A DNA stretch of 64,000 nt from PALSA-911 sp963743035 (GTDB lineage: Bacteria; Pseudomonadota; Alphaproteobacteria; Acetobacterales; Acetobacteraceae): NCBI GenBank assembly GCA_963743035.1, contig CAVUOB010000005.1:1-64000 (forward strand), in the 5' to 3' direction. Below the pieces are notes generated by a model. That model was given only the letters and a program-made list of their open reading frames with translations, made no database searches and was not told the DNA's origin. The stretch's first letter is position 1; the number at the start of each line of letters is the position of its first letter. Of the stretch, positions 16,863 through 25,584 are shown piece by piece. A program made the translations under genes and the position numbers.

Positions 16863-17753
16863 ATGGAACGGAATCTGCCGGTATGGCGGTCGCTGATGTA
16901 TGTCCCGGTGAATGTCGAGAAATTCGTCGACACGGCGGCGGACCGCAATGCGGACGCCTATATACTGGATCTGGAAGACGCCGTGGCGCCGTCGCAGAAG
17001 GCACAGGCGCGCACCATGATCGCCGCCGCCATCCCCAAGGTTTCCCGCAAGGGAGCGGACGTGGTGGTGCGGGTGAACCGGCCCTGGCGCATGCTGATCG
17101 CCGACCTCGAAGCCGCGGTCATTCCCGGCGTGACCGCGCTCGCTCTGCCGAAGATCGAAAGCGCCGAGCATATCCAGATGATCGCGGAAATCGTCGACGA
17201 GCTGGAGCTGGAACGCGGCCTGCCGAACGGCACCGTGCGCTTCATCGCCATGGTGGAAACCGCGAGTGGCTTCTTCCGTACCGAGGCGATCGCGCGCAGC
17301 CATCCGCGCGTGGTGGCGATCACCATCGGCGCGGAGGACATCGCCCTGTCCGTCGGCATGCTGCCGGAGGCGGAAGGGCTGTTCTATCCCAAGCAGCACT
17401 CCATCTTCGCCGCGCGTGCAGCCGGCATCCTGCCGCTCGGTTTCATCGGCACGGTGGCGGATTACAAGGACACCGAGGCGTTCCGCGCCACGGTCCGGCG
17501 ATCCCGCAAGCTCGGCTTTGCCGGCGCCGCCTGCATCCATCCGCTGCAGGTGCCGATCCTGAACGAGGAATACGGCACCACCGCCGAGGAAGTGCGCCGC
17601 GCCCAGGCGATGGTGGACGCCTATGACGCGGCCCTGGCCGCGGGCAAGGGGGCGATCGAGTTCGAAGGCAAGATGATCGACATTCCCGTGGTGGCGCGCG
17701 CGCAGGAAGTACTGAAGCGGGCATCCGCGCTGGCGGCGAAGGGGCACGGCTGA
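16863..17753 (+). CDS. HpcH/HpaI aldolase family, CitE-like acyl-CoA lyase
   Basis: A 296-residue TIM-barrel protein: RSLMYVPVNVEKFV, AYILDLEDAVAPSQK (metal and CoA region), VVVRVNRPW, ALPKIESAEHI, FIAMVETASGFF and ITIGAEDIALSVG are the CitE/malyl-CoA lyase blocks. It is expected to cleave malyl-CoA, citramalyl-CoA or a related 3-hydroxyacyl-CoA into acetyl-CoA and glyoxylate or pyruvate. ATG at 16863 lies two codons into the frame opened directly after the CoA-transferase stop, so the two are surely co-transcribed. Confidence 0.8.
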   Translation: MERNLPVWRSLMYVPVNVEKFVDTAADRNADAYILDLEDAVAPSQKAQARTMIAAAIPKVSRKGADVVVRVNRPWRMLIADLEAAVIPGVTALALPKIESAEHIQMIAEIVDELELERGLPNGTVRFIAMVETASGFFRTEAIARSHPRVVAITIGAEDIALSVGMLPEAEGLFYPKQHSIFAARAAGILPLGFIGTVADYKDTEAFRATVRRSRKLGFAGAACIHPLQVPILNEEYGTTAEEVRRAQAMVDAYDAALAAGKGAIEFEGKMIDIPVVARAQEVLKRASALAAKGHG

Positions 17754-17754
17754 A

Positions 17755-18486
17755 TTGGCCGCCGGGCTGGAATTGCTGTCGACACTGGGGCTGCAAGGCG
17801 CCCTGCGGGAACTGATCCCGGCGTTCGAAGGCCAGACCGGAATCCGGCTGAATGCGGCCTTCGGGCCCACCGCCGTGCAGCTGGAGCGCATCGCCGGCGG
17901 CGCCATGGCGGATGTGGCGATCCTTACAGCGGAGGGGATCGACGCGTTGATCGCCGCCGGGACCCTGCTGGCGGGCAGCCGGACCGACCTGGCCCGCTCG
18001 GCCGTCGGCATCGCCGTGCGCGCCGGCGCGGCAAGGCCGGACATCTCGTCCGTGGACGCGTTCAAGCGCACGCTGCTGCAAGCCCGCTCGATCGTCTATT
18101 CCAGGGCTGGCGCCAGCGGGATCTTCTTTGCCGATTTGATCGAACGCCTGGGCGTGGCGGCCGAGGTCCATGCCAAGGCCACGGTCATCCCGAGCGGCTT
18201 CACCGCCGAACGCGTCGCGCGCGGCGAGGCGGAGATCGCCGTGCAGCAGATCAGCGAGTTGATGGAAGTACCGGGCATCGATATCGTCGGCGCACTGCCG
18301 GCGGAAATCGGCAGCAAGACGATCTTTTCCGCCGGGCTGTTCGCCGCCTCCACGCGCCAGGATCCCGCGCGCGCCTTTGTCGCCTTCCTGTCCACGCCGT
18401 CCGCCGCTTCGGTTATCGCCGAATCGGGCCTTGCCGCTCTGGCTGCGACGCCTGCCGCCTCCCAACACAGGGATATTACGTCATGA
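17755..18486 (+). CDS. ModA-like periplasmic-binding-fold protein without signal peptide
   Basis: A 243-residue protein with type 2 periplasmic-binding-protein features: LELLSTLGLQGALRELIPAF, FGPTAVQLERIAGGAMADVAIL, and the SRAGASGIFFADLIERLG hinge region. It resembles the molybdate-binding ModA group but lacks a signal peptide. It starts with TTG right after the lyase stop, so it belongs to the same operon. A cytoplasmic ligand-sensing role, or a missed exported start, are both possible. No ABC permease or ATPase follows. Confidence 0.65.
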   Translation: MAAGLELLSTLGLQGALRELIPAFEGQTGIRLNAAFGPTAVQLERIAGGAMADVAILTAEGIDALIAAGTLLAGSRTDLARSAVGIAVRAGAARPDISSVDAFKRTLLQARSIVYSRAGASGIFFADLIERLGVAAEVHAKATVIPSGFTAERVARGEAEIAVQQISELMEVPGIDIVGALPAEIGSKTIFSAGLFAASTRQDPARAFVAFLSTPSAASVIAESGLAALAATPAASQHRDITS

Positions 18487-18722
18487 AACCTTTTCTATCG
18501 ATCGCCGCCCTCGCGGCCGGCCTGTTCGCATTCATTCCCGCCTCCTCCGCTGCCACCTGCGCGAACGGCGTCTACCGGGCCGGCTGCGTCGGCCCCAACG
18601 GCGCCGCGGCGGTGCGCAAGCCGCCGCCCGCGGCCCATCCGCCGGCCACGGTGAATTGTGCCAAGGGCGTCTACCGGGCGGGCTGCGCCGGACCCAATGG
18701 CGCGGTGGTCCGGCGCTATTAG
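18483..18722 (+). CDS. Small secreted protein with two Cys repeats
   Basis: A 79-residue protein with a Sec signal peptide (MKPFLSIAALAAGLFAFIPA, cut after SSA). The mature part consists of two near-identical repeats, CANGVYRAGCVGPNGAA and CAKGVYRAGCAGPNGAV, joined by a Pro-rich linker. Each repeat has a Cys pair seven residues apart, probably a disulfide loop. Similar short C..GVYRAGC.GPNGA proteins occur in alphaproteobacteria with no known function. The start overlaps the stop of the upstream gene (ATGA). Confidence 0.7.
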   Translation: MKPFLSIAALAAGLFAFIPASSAATCANGVYRAGCVGPNGAAAVRKPPPAAHPPATVNCAKGVYRAGCAGPNGAVVRRY

Positions 18723-18828
18723 AGCAATATCGCTTGAGGTTGCTTCAACCGAGCGATGGAATTGCTCGCTAAAACAGAGACCCAGAGCATGATCGCCACG
18801 TCTATCAGCGATCATGCTCTGGCCCGGG

Positions 18829-19053
18829 CTAACCCTCCCGCGCGGCACGAAAGGCCGCCAGCGCTTCCAGCCGCAACGCCGAGGCGAGCGGCTGGTCGGG
18901 ACCGCGATCGGCGTCGATGGCCGCGACCAGGGCCGAGAGCGACTGGCCGCGGTCCTGCGCGACCTCCGTCAGGGCAGACCAGAACGCGTCTTCCAGCGCC
19001 ACGGAAGTCCGGTGCCCGGCGAGGGAGAAGCTGCGCTTGACCAGGCCGCTCAT
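18829..19053 (-). CDS. Ribbon-helix-helix domain protein
   Basis: A 74-residue protein with the RHH layout: a strand (LVKRSFSLAGHRTSVAL) and two helices (EDAFWSALTEVAQDRGQSLSALVAAID). RHH_4-type small proteins bind DNA as dimers. The start ATG overlaps the queG stop, so it is the last gene of the queuosine operon. Whether it regulates this operon is unknown. Confidence 0.75.
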   Translation of the reverse strand: MSGLVKRSFSLAGHRTSVALEDAFWSALTEVAQDRGQSLSALVAAIDADRGPDQPLASALRLEALAAFRAAREG

Positions 19054-20090
19054 GCGCTCAGCCGCGCCAGCGCCCAGCCGGCCGCTTCCGCCACCACCGG
19101 ATCCGGGTCCGTCGCCAGGCGTTGCGCGACTGGCACCAGCGCCGGATCGGCCGAATTGCCGATCGCGATCATCACATTGCGGATGAAACGGTTGCGGCCG
19201 ATGCGCTTGATCGGCGATCCCGTGAACAGATTGCGGAACCCCGCATCGTCGAGCATTGCCAGCTCCGCCAGCCGCGGCGCGGTCAGGTCGGCGCGCGCGC
19301 GCAGCTTGGCGGTGTCGGTGGCGGCGGCAAAGCGGTTCCAGGGGCAGACCGCCAGGCAGTCGTCGCAGCCATAGATGCGGTTGCCCATGGCCACGCGGAA
19401 TTCCTCGGGGATGGCGCCCTTGTGCTCGATGGTCAGGTAGGAGATGCAGCGGGTCGCGTCCAGCCGGTACGGCGCCGGGAAGGCCCGGGTCGGACAGGCT
19501 TGCAGGCAGCGCGTGCAGGATCCGCAGCGATCCGGATGCGCGGGATCGGGCGGGATGTCCAGGCTGGTGAACACCTCGCCCAGGAACAGCCAGGAACCCG
19601 TGCTGCGGGAGACCAGGTTGGTGTGCTTGCCCTGCCAGCCGATCCCGGCCCGCTCGGCGAGCGGCTTTTCCATCACCGGCGCGGTATCGACGAAGACCTT
19701 CACGCTGCCGCCGAAGCGGGAAACGATGAACTGGCCGAGATGCTTCAGCATGCCCTTGGCGATGTCGTGGTAGTCGCGGTTGCGGGCATAGACGGAGATA
19801 TTCCCGCGATCGGGATGCGCCAGCGTCGCCAGCGGATCCTCCTCCGGGGCATAGGACAGGCCGAGCACGATCACGCTGCGCGCCTCCGGCCACAGCGATT
19901 GCGGATGGCTGCGCTGGTCCGTGCGTTCCGCCAGCCAGCCCATGTCGCCCTGCTGGCCGGCGGCGAGGAATTCCCGCAGCCGGGCACGCGCCTGCGGGCC
20001 GAGTTCGGCCCGGCTGAAGCCAACGGCGTGGAAGCCGAGCGCCAGCGCCCGGTTGCGAATGGCCGCGCGCGGGTCCTCAGCCGCGGCCAC
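19050..20090 (-). CDS. queG: Epoxyqueuosine reductase
   Basis: About 346 residues. It has two [4Fe-4S] ferredoxin-type clusters, CGSCTRCLQACPT and CDDCLAVCPW, the cobalamin-site region (LGLSYAPEEDPL, ISVYARNRDYH) and a C-terminal HEAT-like tail (RFIRNVMIAIGNS). QueG reduces epoxyqueuosine to queuosine in tRNA anticodons and needs cobalamin. No ATG fits; GTG at 20090 gives a normal length and overlaps the queF stop by 14 bp. It is the last enzyme of queuosine synthesis. Confidence 0.85.
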   Translation of the reverse strand: MAAAEDPRAAIRNRALALGFHAVGFSRAELGPQARARLREFLAAGQQGDMGWLAERTDQRSHPQSLWPEARSVIVLGLSYAPEEDPLATLAHPDRGNISVYARNRDYHDIAKGMLKHLGQFIVSRFGGSVKVFVDTAPVMEKPLAERAGIGWQGKHTNLVSRSTGSWLFLGEVFTSLDIPPDPAHPDRCGSCTRCLQACPTRAFPAPYRLDATRCISYLTIEHKGAIPEEFRVAMGNRIYGCDDCLAVCPWNRFAAATDTAKLRARADLTAPRLAELAMLDDAGFRNLFTGSPIKRIGRNRFIRNVMIAIGNSADPALVPVAQRLATDPDPVVAEAAGWALARLSA

Positions 20091-20541
20091 GATAGGGCGG
20101 CACGTCCTGCGCCGGAATGAACGCGCCCTCGGGCGGGGCGCCGGTCTGGTAGAACACGTCGATCGGCATGCCGCCGCGCGGATACAAATAGGCGCCAATG
20201 CGCAGCCAGGCCGGTGCGAGCAGGGAGACCAGCCGGTCCGCGATCATCATCGTGCAGCCCTCGTGGAAGGCGCCGTGATTGCGAAAGCTGCCGAGGAACA
20301 GTTTCAGCGACTTGCTCTCCACGAGCCAGTCGCCGGGCACATAATCCACGACGATATGGGCGAAATCCGGCTGTCCGGTCAGCGGGCAGAGCGAGGTGAA
20401 TTCCGGGCAGGCGAAGCGCACCACATAGGCCTTGCCCGGCGCCGGATTAGGCACGCGCTCCAGCTTGGCCGCTTCCGGCGATGTGGGGGCCTCGATGTGC
20501 TGGCCGAGCTGGGTGAGGCCGGCATAGGGGTTTTCGGTCAT
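20077..20541 (-). CDS. queF: NADPH-dependent 7-cyano-7-deazaguanine reductase
   Basis: A 154-residue, type I (short) QueF. Visible are the catalytic Cys in CPEFTSLCPLTGQPDF, the QueF motif ESKSLKLFLGSFRNHG that binds NADPH, and FHE with conserved His-Glu. It reduces preQ0 to preQ1, the base that Tgt inserts into tRNA. It overlaps tgt (ATGA at its start) and queG, within one operon. Confidence 0.9.
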   Translation of the reverse strand: MTENPYAGLTQLGQHIEAPTSPEAAKLERVPNPAPGKAYVVRFACPEFTSLCPLTGQPDFAHIVVDYVPGDWLVESKSLKLFLGSFRNHGAFHEGCTMMIADRLVSLLAPAWLRIGAYLYPRGGMPIDVFYQTGAPPEGAFIPAQDVPPYRGRG

Positions 20542-21664
20542 TGCGGTTCCTCCGCGGTGGTCCATCCGGCGCGCACCGCCTTGGCGTGATCGGCAAGCTC
20601 GCCGGCGATGATGGCTTGCCGCAGCCCGGCCATCAGGTCGTGATAATAGCTCAGATTGTGCCAGGTCAGCAGCATCGGCCCCAGCATCTCGTCGGCACGG
20701 AACAGATGGTGCAGATAGGCGCGGGTGTGGCGCGTGCAGGCAGGGCAGTGCGCAGGCGGGATCGAGCGGGCGCGCATCGTCCGCGAAGCGGGCATTGCGC
20801 AGGTTGAACACGCCCCGGGAAGTATAGGCCCGCGCGGTGCGGCCGGCCCGGGTCGGCATCACGCAGTCGAACATGTCGATGCCGCGCGCGACCGCGCCGA
20901 TCAGGTCGTCCGGCGTGCCGACCCCCATCAGGTAGCGCGGCCGGTCGGCGGGCAGCTGCGGCACCGTGGCCGTCCAGGACGGAGAACATCGTCTCCTGCC
21001 CCTCGCCCGACCGCGAGGCCGCCGACCGCGTAGCCCTCGAAGCCGATGCCGGTCAGGGCAGCGGCGGAGCGGGCGCGCAGTTCGGGATAGACGCCGCCTT
21101 GCACGATGCCGAACAGGCCGTAGCCGTCGCGCGGCATGAACGCCTCGCGCGAGCGGAGCGCCCAGCGCATGGACAGTTCCATCGACGCTTCGCGCCTGTT
21201 CCCCGGTTGCGGGAAACGGCGTGCATTCGTCCAGCGCCATGGTGATGGTGGCGTCGAGCAGGTGCTGGATCTCGATCGACCGGGCCGGGGTCAGGCGATG
21301 CTTCGAGCCGTCGATATGCGACTGGAACGTGACCCCGTCCGCGTCCATCTTCCGCAGCTTCGCCAGCGACATGACCTGGAAACCGCCGCTATCGGTCAGG
21401 ATCGGCCCGGGCCAGTCCATGAAGCGGTGCAGGCCGCCGAGTGACGCGACCCGTTCCGCGCCGGGGCGCAGCATCAGGTGGTAGGTGTTGCCGAGCACGA
21501 TGCCTGGCACCGGTGGCGCGCACCGCATCCGCGGTCATCGCCTTCACCGTGCCGGCGGTGCCGACCGGCATGAATACCGGGGTTGGCACCTCGCCATGCG
21601 CGGTATGCAGCACGCCGGCGCGCGCGGGCCCGTCGGTGGCGATGACGCTGTGGCGCAGGCTCAT
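20538..21664 (-). pseudogene. tgt: tRNA-guanine transglycosylase, frameshifted
   Basis: Reading across frames recovers a near-complete Tgt. It starts with HTAHGEVPTPVFMPVGTAG and has the substrate Asp block TDSGGFQVMSLAKLRK, the nucleophile block DMFDCVMPTRAGRTARAY, and a zinc site CPACTRHTRAYLHHLF. About five indels interrupt it, near 21525, 21190, 21000, 20965 and 20760. Conservation is intact on both sides of each break, so sequence error or very recent loss is likely. The enzyme exchanges guanine-34 for preQ1. It overlaps queA and queF. Confidence 0.85.
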
Positions 21665-22713
21665 TGCGGGCTCAGCAGCGAAGAATCGCCGTAGGAGTAG
21701 AAGCGGTAGCCGCTTCGATCGCATGCGCATAGGCGGCGCGCATGCGCCCGGTGCCGGCGAAGGCGCAGACCAGCATGAACAGGGTGGAGCGCGGCAGATG
21801 GAAGTTGGTCATCAGCAGATCGACCGCGCGGAAGCGATGGCCGGGCAGGATGAAGATGTCGGTCTCGCCGGAGAATGGCATGCACCTGGCCGTTTTCATC
21901 GGCGGCCGATTTCCAGCAGCCGCAGGGACTGTGGTGCCGACGGCAACGATCCGTCCGCCGGCGGACCGGGCCTGGTTGATCGACTTCGGCCGTTTGCGCC
22001 GTGATCTCGCCGCGCTCGGCGTGGATGCGGTGCTCGGCGATATCGTCGGAGCGGATCGGCAGGAACGTGCCGGCTCCGACATGCAGCGTGATCGTGGCGC
22101 GCCGGATGCCGCGCGCATCGAGCGCGGCCAGCAAAGCGGGGGTGAAATGCAGCCCGGCGGTCGGCGCCGCCACGGCCCCGTCCTGGGCGGCGAACACCGT
22201 CTGGTAATCCTCGGCATCGCTCGCCAGCGGACCCCGCGGACGGTGGATATAGGGCGGCAGCGCCAGCGCGCCGGCGCGCGACAGGGCGTCGGCGAAGGCC
22301 GCGCCCTGCTGGTTGAATTGCAGCGCCACGCCGCCATCGGGATCGCGTTCGATCACCACCGCTTCCAGGTCGTCGGCGCCGTCGAACACCAGCCTGTCGC
22401 CGGGGCGCAGGCGGCGCGCATTGCGGGCCAGGGCATGCCAGGCGCCGTCCGGCCGCGGGCGGTCCAGCGTGATGCCGATCCGCGCCTGCCCGCGCCTGGC
22501 CGATAGCTGGGCCGGGATCACCCTTGTGTCGTTGCTGACCAGCAGATCGCCGGGACGCAGCAGGTCCGGCAGGTCGCGGACGGAACGATCCTCCAGCCCG
22601 CCGCCGACCACCAGCAGGCGCGCCGCGTCGCGCGGCCGGGCCGGGGCATGCGCGATGCAGCCTTCCGGCAGGTCGAAATCGAAGTCACCAATGGGTAGCG
22701 AGGGAGGTTGCAA
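21661..22713 (-). pseudogene. queA: tRNA preQ1 ribosyltransferase-isomerase, frameshifted
   Basis: The first 240 residues are clean QueA (FDFDLPEGCIAHAPARPRD, LLVSNDTRVIPAQL, PTAGLHFTPALL, VGAGTFLPIRSDD). After about 21990 the frame changes several times, with GETDIFILPGHRFRAVDLLM and GYRFYSYGDSSLLSP found in other frames; at least three breaks lie near 21990, 21900 and 21715. QueA adds the cyclopentene ring from SAM to preQ1-tRNA. No ATG is available; a TTG at 22713 is the best start, so the annotated start is uncertain. Confidence 0.85.
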
Positions 22714-22738
22714 CGATCGCGGCGCGGACGCCAGGCAG

Positions 22739-23141
22739 TCAGCGGGGCAGATAGGAGGAAATCTCGATCAGGTTGCCGTCGGGATCGCGGCAATAGACCG
22801 AGCGGATCGGGCCGAGCGCGCCGATCTTGTCCACCGGCCCGATCAGGATCATCACGCCGCAGTCATGCAGATGGGCGATCACATCCTCCGGGCCCACGGC
22901 GGTGATGAAGCACAGATCGGCGCTGCCCGGCCCGTCATTCACGCCGGTGGGCCAGGAGCCGAGATCGGTGTCGACCGGGCGGACATTGATCTTCTGGCCG
23001 CCGAATTTCAGCGCGGTCCGGTTCGGACTCGCCGAATTCCTCCCGCTCCATGCCCAGCACGCGCTGGTACCAGGACGCGGTGATCTCCACGTCCTTCACG
23101 TTCAGCACCAGATGATCCAGACGGTCGACCGTGAAGCGCAT
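22739..23141 (-). pseudogene. VOC (glyoxalase/bleomycin-resistance fold) protein, one frameshift
   Basis: Two overlapping frames together give a VOC-fold protein of about 133 residues. The first half starts MRFTVDRLDHLVLNVKDVE and includes SWYQRVLGMEREEFGE; the second holds DLCFITAVGPEDVIAHLHDCG and SVYCRDPDGNLIEIS. The break is a single inserted base near 23030. The metal ligands expected of the fold (His in LDHLVLNV, Glu in NLIEIS) are present. Substrate is unknown. The start shares a base with the fumarase stop (TAATG). Confidence 0.75.
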
Positions 23142-24787
23142 TATTCCAGCCCGTCGTAAAAATCGTTGCCCTTGTCGTCGATCACGATGAAGGCCGGGAA
23201 GTTCTCCACCTCGATGCGCCAGACCGCTTCCATGCCGAGCTCGGGGTATTCCAGCACTTCCACCTTGCGGATGCAGTCCTGCGCCAGCCGCGCCGCCGGA
23301 CCGCCGACGCTGCCGAGGTAGAAGCCGCCATTGGCCCGGCAGCTATCCTTCACCGCCTTGGAGCGGTTGCCCTTCGCCAGCATCACCAGGCTGCCGCCGG
23401 CGGCCTGGAACTCGGCCACGTAGCTGTCCATCCGCCCGGCCGTGGTCGGGCCGAAGCTGCCGGTGGCCATGCCGGCCGGGGTCTTGGCCGGCCCGGCGTA
23501 GTACACGGGATGGTTCTTGATGTAGTCGGGCAGGCCCAGCCCGGCATCCAGGCGCTGCTTCAGCTTGGCATGGGCGATATCGCGCGCCACCACCATCGTG
23601 CCGTTCAGCGACAGCCTTGTCTTCACCGGATAGGACGAGAGCTGCGCGCGGATCTCCGCCATCGGGCGGTTCAGGTCGACGTGCACGCTTTCGTCGGGCA
23701 GGTGCTCATCCGTGGTCTCCGGCAGGTATTTCGCCGGATCGGTCTCCAGTTGCTCCAGGAACACCCCTTCCGGCGTGATCTTGGCCAGGATCTGCCGGTC
23801 CGCCGAGCAGGACACGCCGATGCCCACCGGCAGGGACGCGCCATGCCGGGGGAGGCGGATCACCCGCACGTCATGGCAGAAATACTTGCCGCCGAACTGC
23901 GCGCCGATGCCGATGTTGCGCGACAGCTCCAGCACCTTCTGCTCCATCTCCAGGTCGCGGAACGCGTGCCCGGCCTTGCTGCCGGTGGTAGGCAGCGTGT
24001 CCAGCCATTTGGTCGACGCCAGCTTCACCGCCTTCAGCGTCAGCTCGGCGCTGGTGCCGCCGATCACGATGGCCAGGTGATAGGGCGGACAGGCGGAGGT
24101 GCCGAGCGTCTTCATCTTGGTGCCGAGAAACTGCACCAGCTTCTCCGGCGTCAGGATCGCGCGGGTTTCCTGGAACAGGAAGCTCTTGTTGGCGGAGCCG
24201 CCGCCCTTGGCGACGAACATCAGGTGGAACTCGTCGGCATGGTGCTCGCCGGGGGCGGCCATGATGTCGAACTGCACCGGCAGGTTGTTGCCGGTGTTCA
24301 CTTCCTCGAACATCGACAGCGGCGCCATCTGCGAATAGCGCAGATTGGTCTCCGTATAGGTGCGGTGCACGCCGTAGCTCAGCGCCTCCTCCTCGTCGCC
24401 CTCCACCCAGACGCGCTGGCCCTTCTTGCCGAAGACGATGGCCGTGCCGGTGTCCTGGCACATCGGCAGCACGCCGCCGGCGGCGATATTGGCGTTCTTC
24501 AGCAGATCGAGCGCCACGAACCGGTCATTCGCCGACGCTTCGGGATCGTCGAGGATCTTGCGCAGCTGCGCCAGATGCGCCGGGCGCAGCAGATGGGACA
24601 CGTCGTGGAAGGCGCGCAAGGCGAGCTCGCTGAGCGCTTCCGGCTCGATGCGCAGCACGGTCTGGCCGTCGCAGGTGGAGGTCCGGACGCCCTGGATGTC
24701 GAGCTTCTTCCAGGCAATCTGGTCCGGTCCCAGCGGGAACATCGGGGAATAGAGGAAGCCGGACGGACGTTGCATGGGGGCGTTCAT
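23141..24787 (-). CDS. Class I (Fe-S) fumarate hydratase
   Basis: A 548-residue, two-domain class I fumarase. Cluster-binding and active-site blocks include VLPMCQDTGTAIVFGKKGQ, GGGSANKSFLFQE, GTSACPPYHLAIVIGGTSAE and, in the C-terminal domain, GPTTAGRMDSYV. It interconverts fumarate and malate in the TCA cycle and carries an oxygen-sensitive [4Fe-4S] cluster. Start ATG at 24787 has AAAGGA upstream. The gene is intact, although adjacent genes downstream are frameshifted. It shares a direction with sspB, as commonly seen in alphaproteobacteria. Confidence 0.9.
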   Translation of the reverse strand: MNAPMQRPSGFLYSPMFPLGPDQIAWKKLDIQGVRTSTCDGQTVLRIEPEALSELALRAFHDVSHLLRPAHLAQLRKILDDPEASANDRFVALDLLKNANIAAGGVLPMCQDTGTAIVFGKKGQRVWVEGDEEEALSYGVHRTYTETNLRYSQMAPLSMFEEVNTGNNLPVQFDIMAAPGEHHADEFHLMFVAKGGGSANKSFLFQETRAILTPEKLVQFLGTKMKTLGTSACPPYHLAIVIGGTSAELTLKAVKLASTKWLDTLPTTGSKAGHAFRDLEMEQKVLELSRNIGIGAQFGGKYFCHDVRVIRLPRHGASLPVGIGVSCSADRQILAKITPEGVFLEQLETDPAKYLPETTDEHLPDESVHVDLNRPMAEIRAQLSSYPVKTRLSLNGTMVVARDIAHAKLKQRLDAGLGLPDYIKNHPVYYAGPAKTPAGMATGSFGPTTAGRMDSYVAEFQAAGGSLVMLAKGNRSKAVKDSCRANGGFYLGSVGGPAARLAQDCIRKVEVLEYPELGMEAVWRIEVENFPAFIVIDDKGNDFYDGLE

Positions 24788-24886
24788 GGCGGGTCCTTTC
24801 GTATCGCATCGAGCGCAGGCAAGGCGGATCGGGTCGTCTTGGATGAAGTCTTTGGATCAGGTCTTGGGGGTCAGGTCTTTGGGGGA

Positions 24887-25420
24887 TCAGGTCTTGGGGG
24901 GCGTGCGGCGGCGGAAGGCGTCCAGGCTGACGACCTGCGGACCCTCGGGCCTCTCTGCCTCGGCGGACGCTTCGTCCGGTGCGGCTTCCACTTCGGTCTC
25001 GGCGGGCTCCGCGTCTTCTTCCGGGTCCATGTTGGCCGCGTCGAGCGGGGGCTGGAAGCGCAGCACGAACTGCACCGCGGGATCGGCGAAGCCGGTGATC
25101 GCGGCCAGCGGGATCACCAGGGTCGACGGCACGCCGCCGAAGGACAGCACCACGCTGAACAGCTCGTCCTCCATCTTCGGATCGCGGAACTGGTGCTGCA
25201 GGACGATGGTCATCTCCTGCGGATACTGCGCCTTCAACCGGGGCGGCACCACGGTGGCGGGATGGTCGGTGCGGAATGTCAGGTAGAAATGGTGCTGCCC
25301 GGGAAGCCCATGCTCTGCGAGATAGGACAGCGCGCGCGCCACCACCTGGCGCAGCGCCTGCTGGGTCCATTCCTCGTAGGGCAGCAGGCTTTCCGGCCTC
25401 TGGTCCTCATTATCTTCCAT
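24887..25420 (-). CDS. sspB: SspB-family ClpXP adaptor
   Basis: A 177-residue alphaproteobacterial SspB. The substrate-binding barrel spans about residues 8-130 (LLPYEEWTQQALRQVVARAL, GQHHFYLTFRTDHPATVVP, MTIVLQHQF, FGGVPSTLVIPLAAITGFADP). An acidic linker and a C-terminal ClpX-binding tail (VVSLDAFRRRTPPK) follow. It delivers ssrA-tagged peptides to ClpXP. Two adjacent ATGs exist; the second (25420) has better spacing from GAGG. A GC-rich gap of imperfect tandem repeats (about 24845-24890) lies between it and fumarase. Confidence 0.85.
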   Translation of the reverse strand: MEDNEDQRPESLLPYEEWTQQALRQVVARALSYLAEHGLPGQHHFYLTFRTDHPATVVPPRLKAQYPQEMTIVLQHQFRDPKMEDELFSVVLSFGGVPSTLVIPLAAITGFADPAVQFVLRFQPPLDAANMDPEEDAEPAETEVEAAPDEASAEAERPEGPQVVSLDAFRRRTPPKT

Positions 25421-25584
25421 CATCAACCTCGTTATCGCAGGCCAGGGACGCAGGAGCCCCCGGGGACCCTGCGCTTGCGTGGGCGCACCCATAGCGCGCC
25501 CGCGGCGAGGCGCCAAACCCTATCGCTTCCCCCCTGACCGGCGCAGACGGCGTGGCAGGCGCACCTGCCGCGCCGCAACGGTGG

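Noticed and set aside
15537..18071. An 844-codon minus-strand frame opposite the CoA-transferase and lyase genes
   Set aside because: The plus-strand frames match known families through their full length; the opposite frame is rich in Arg, His and Gly and matches nothing.
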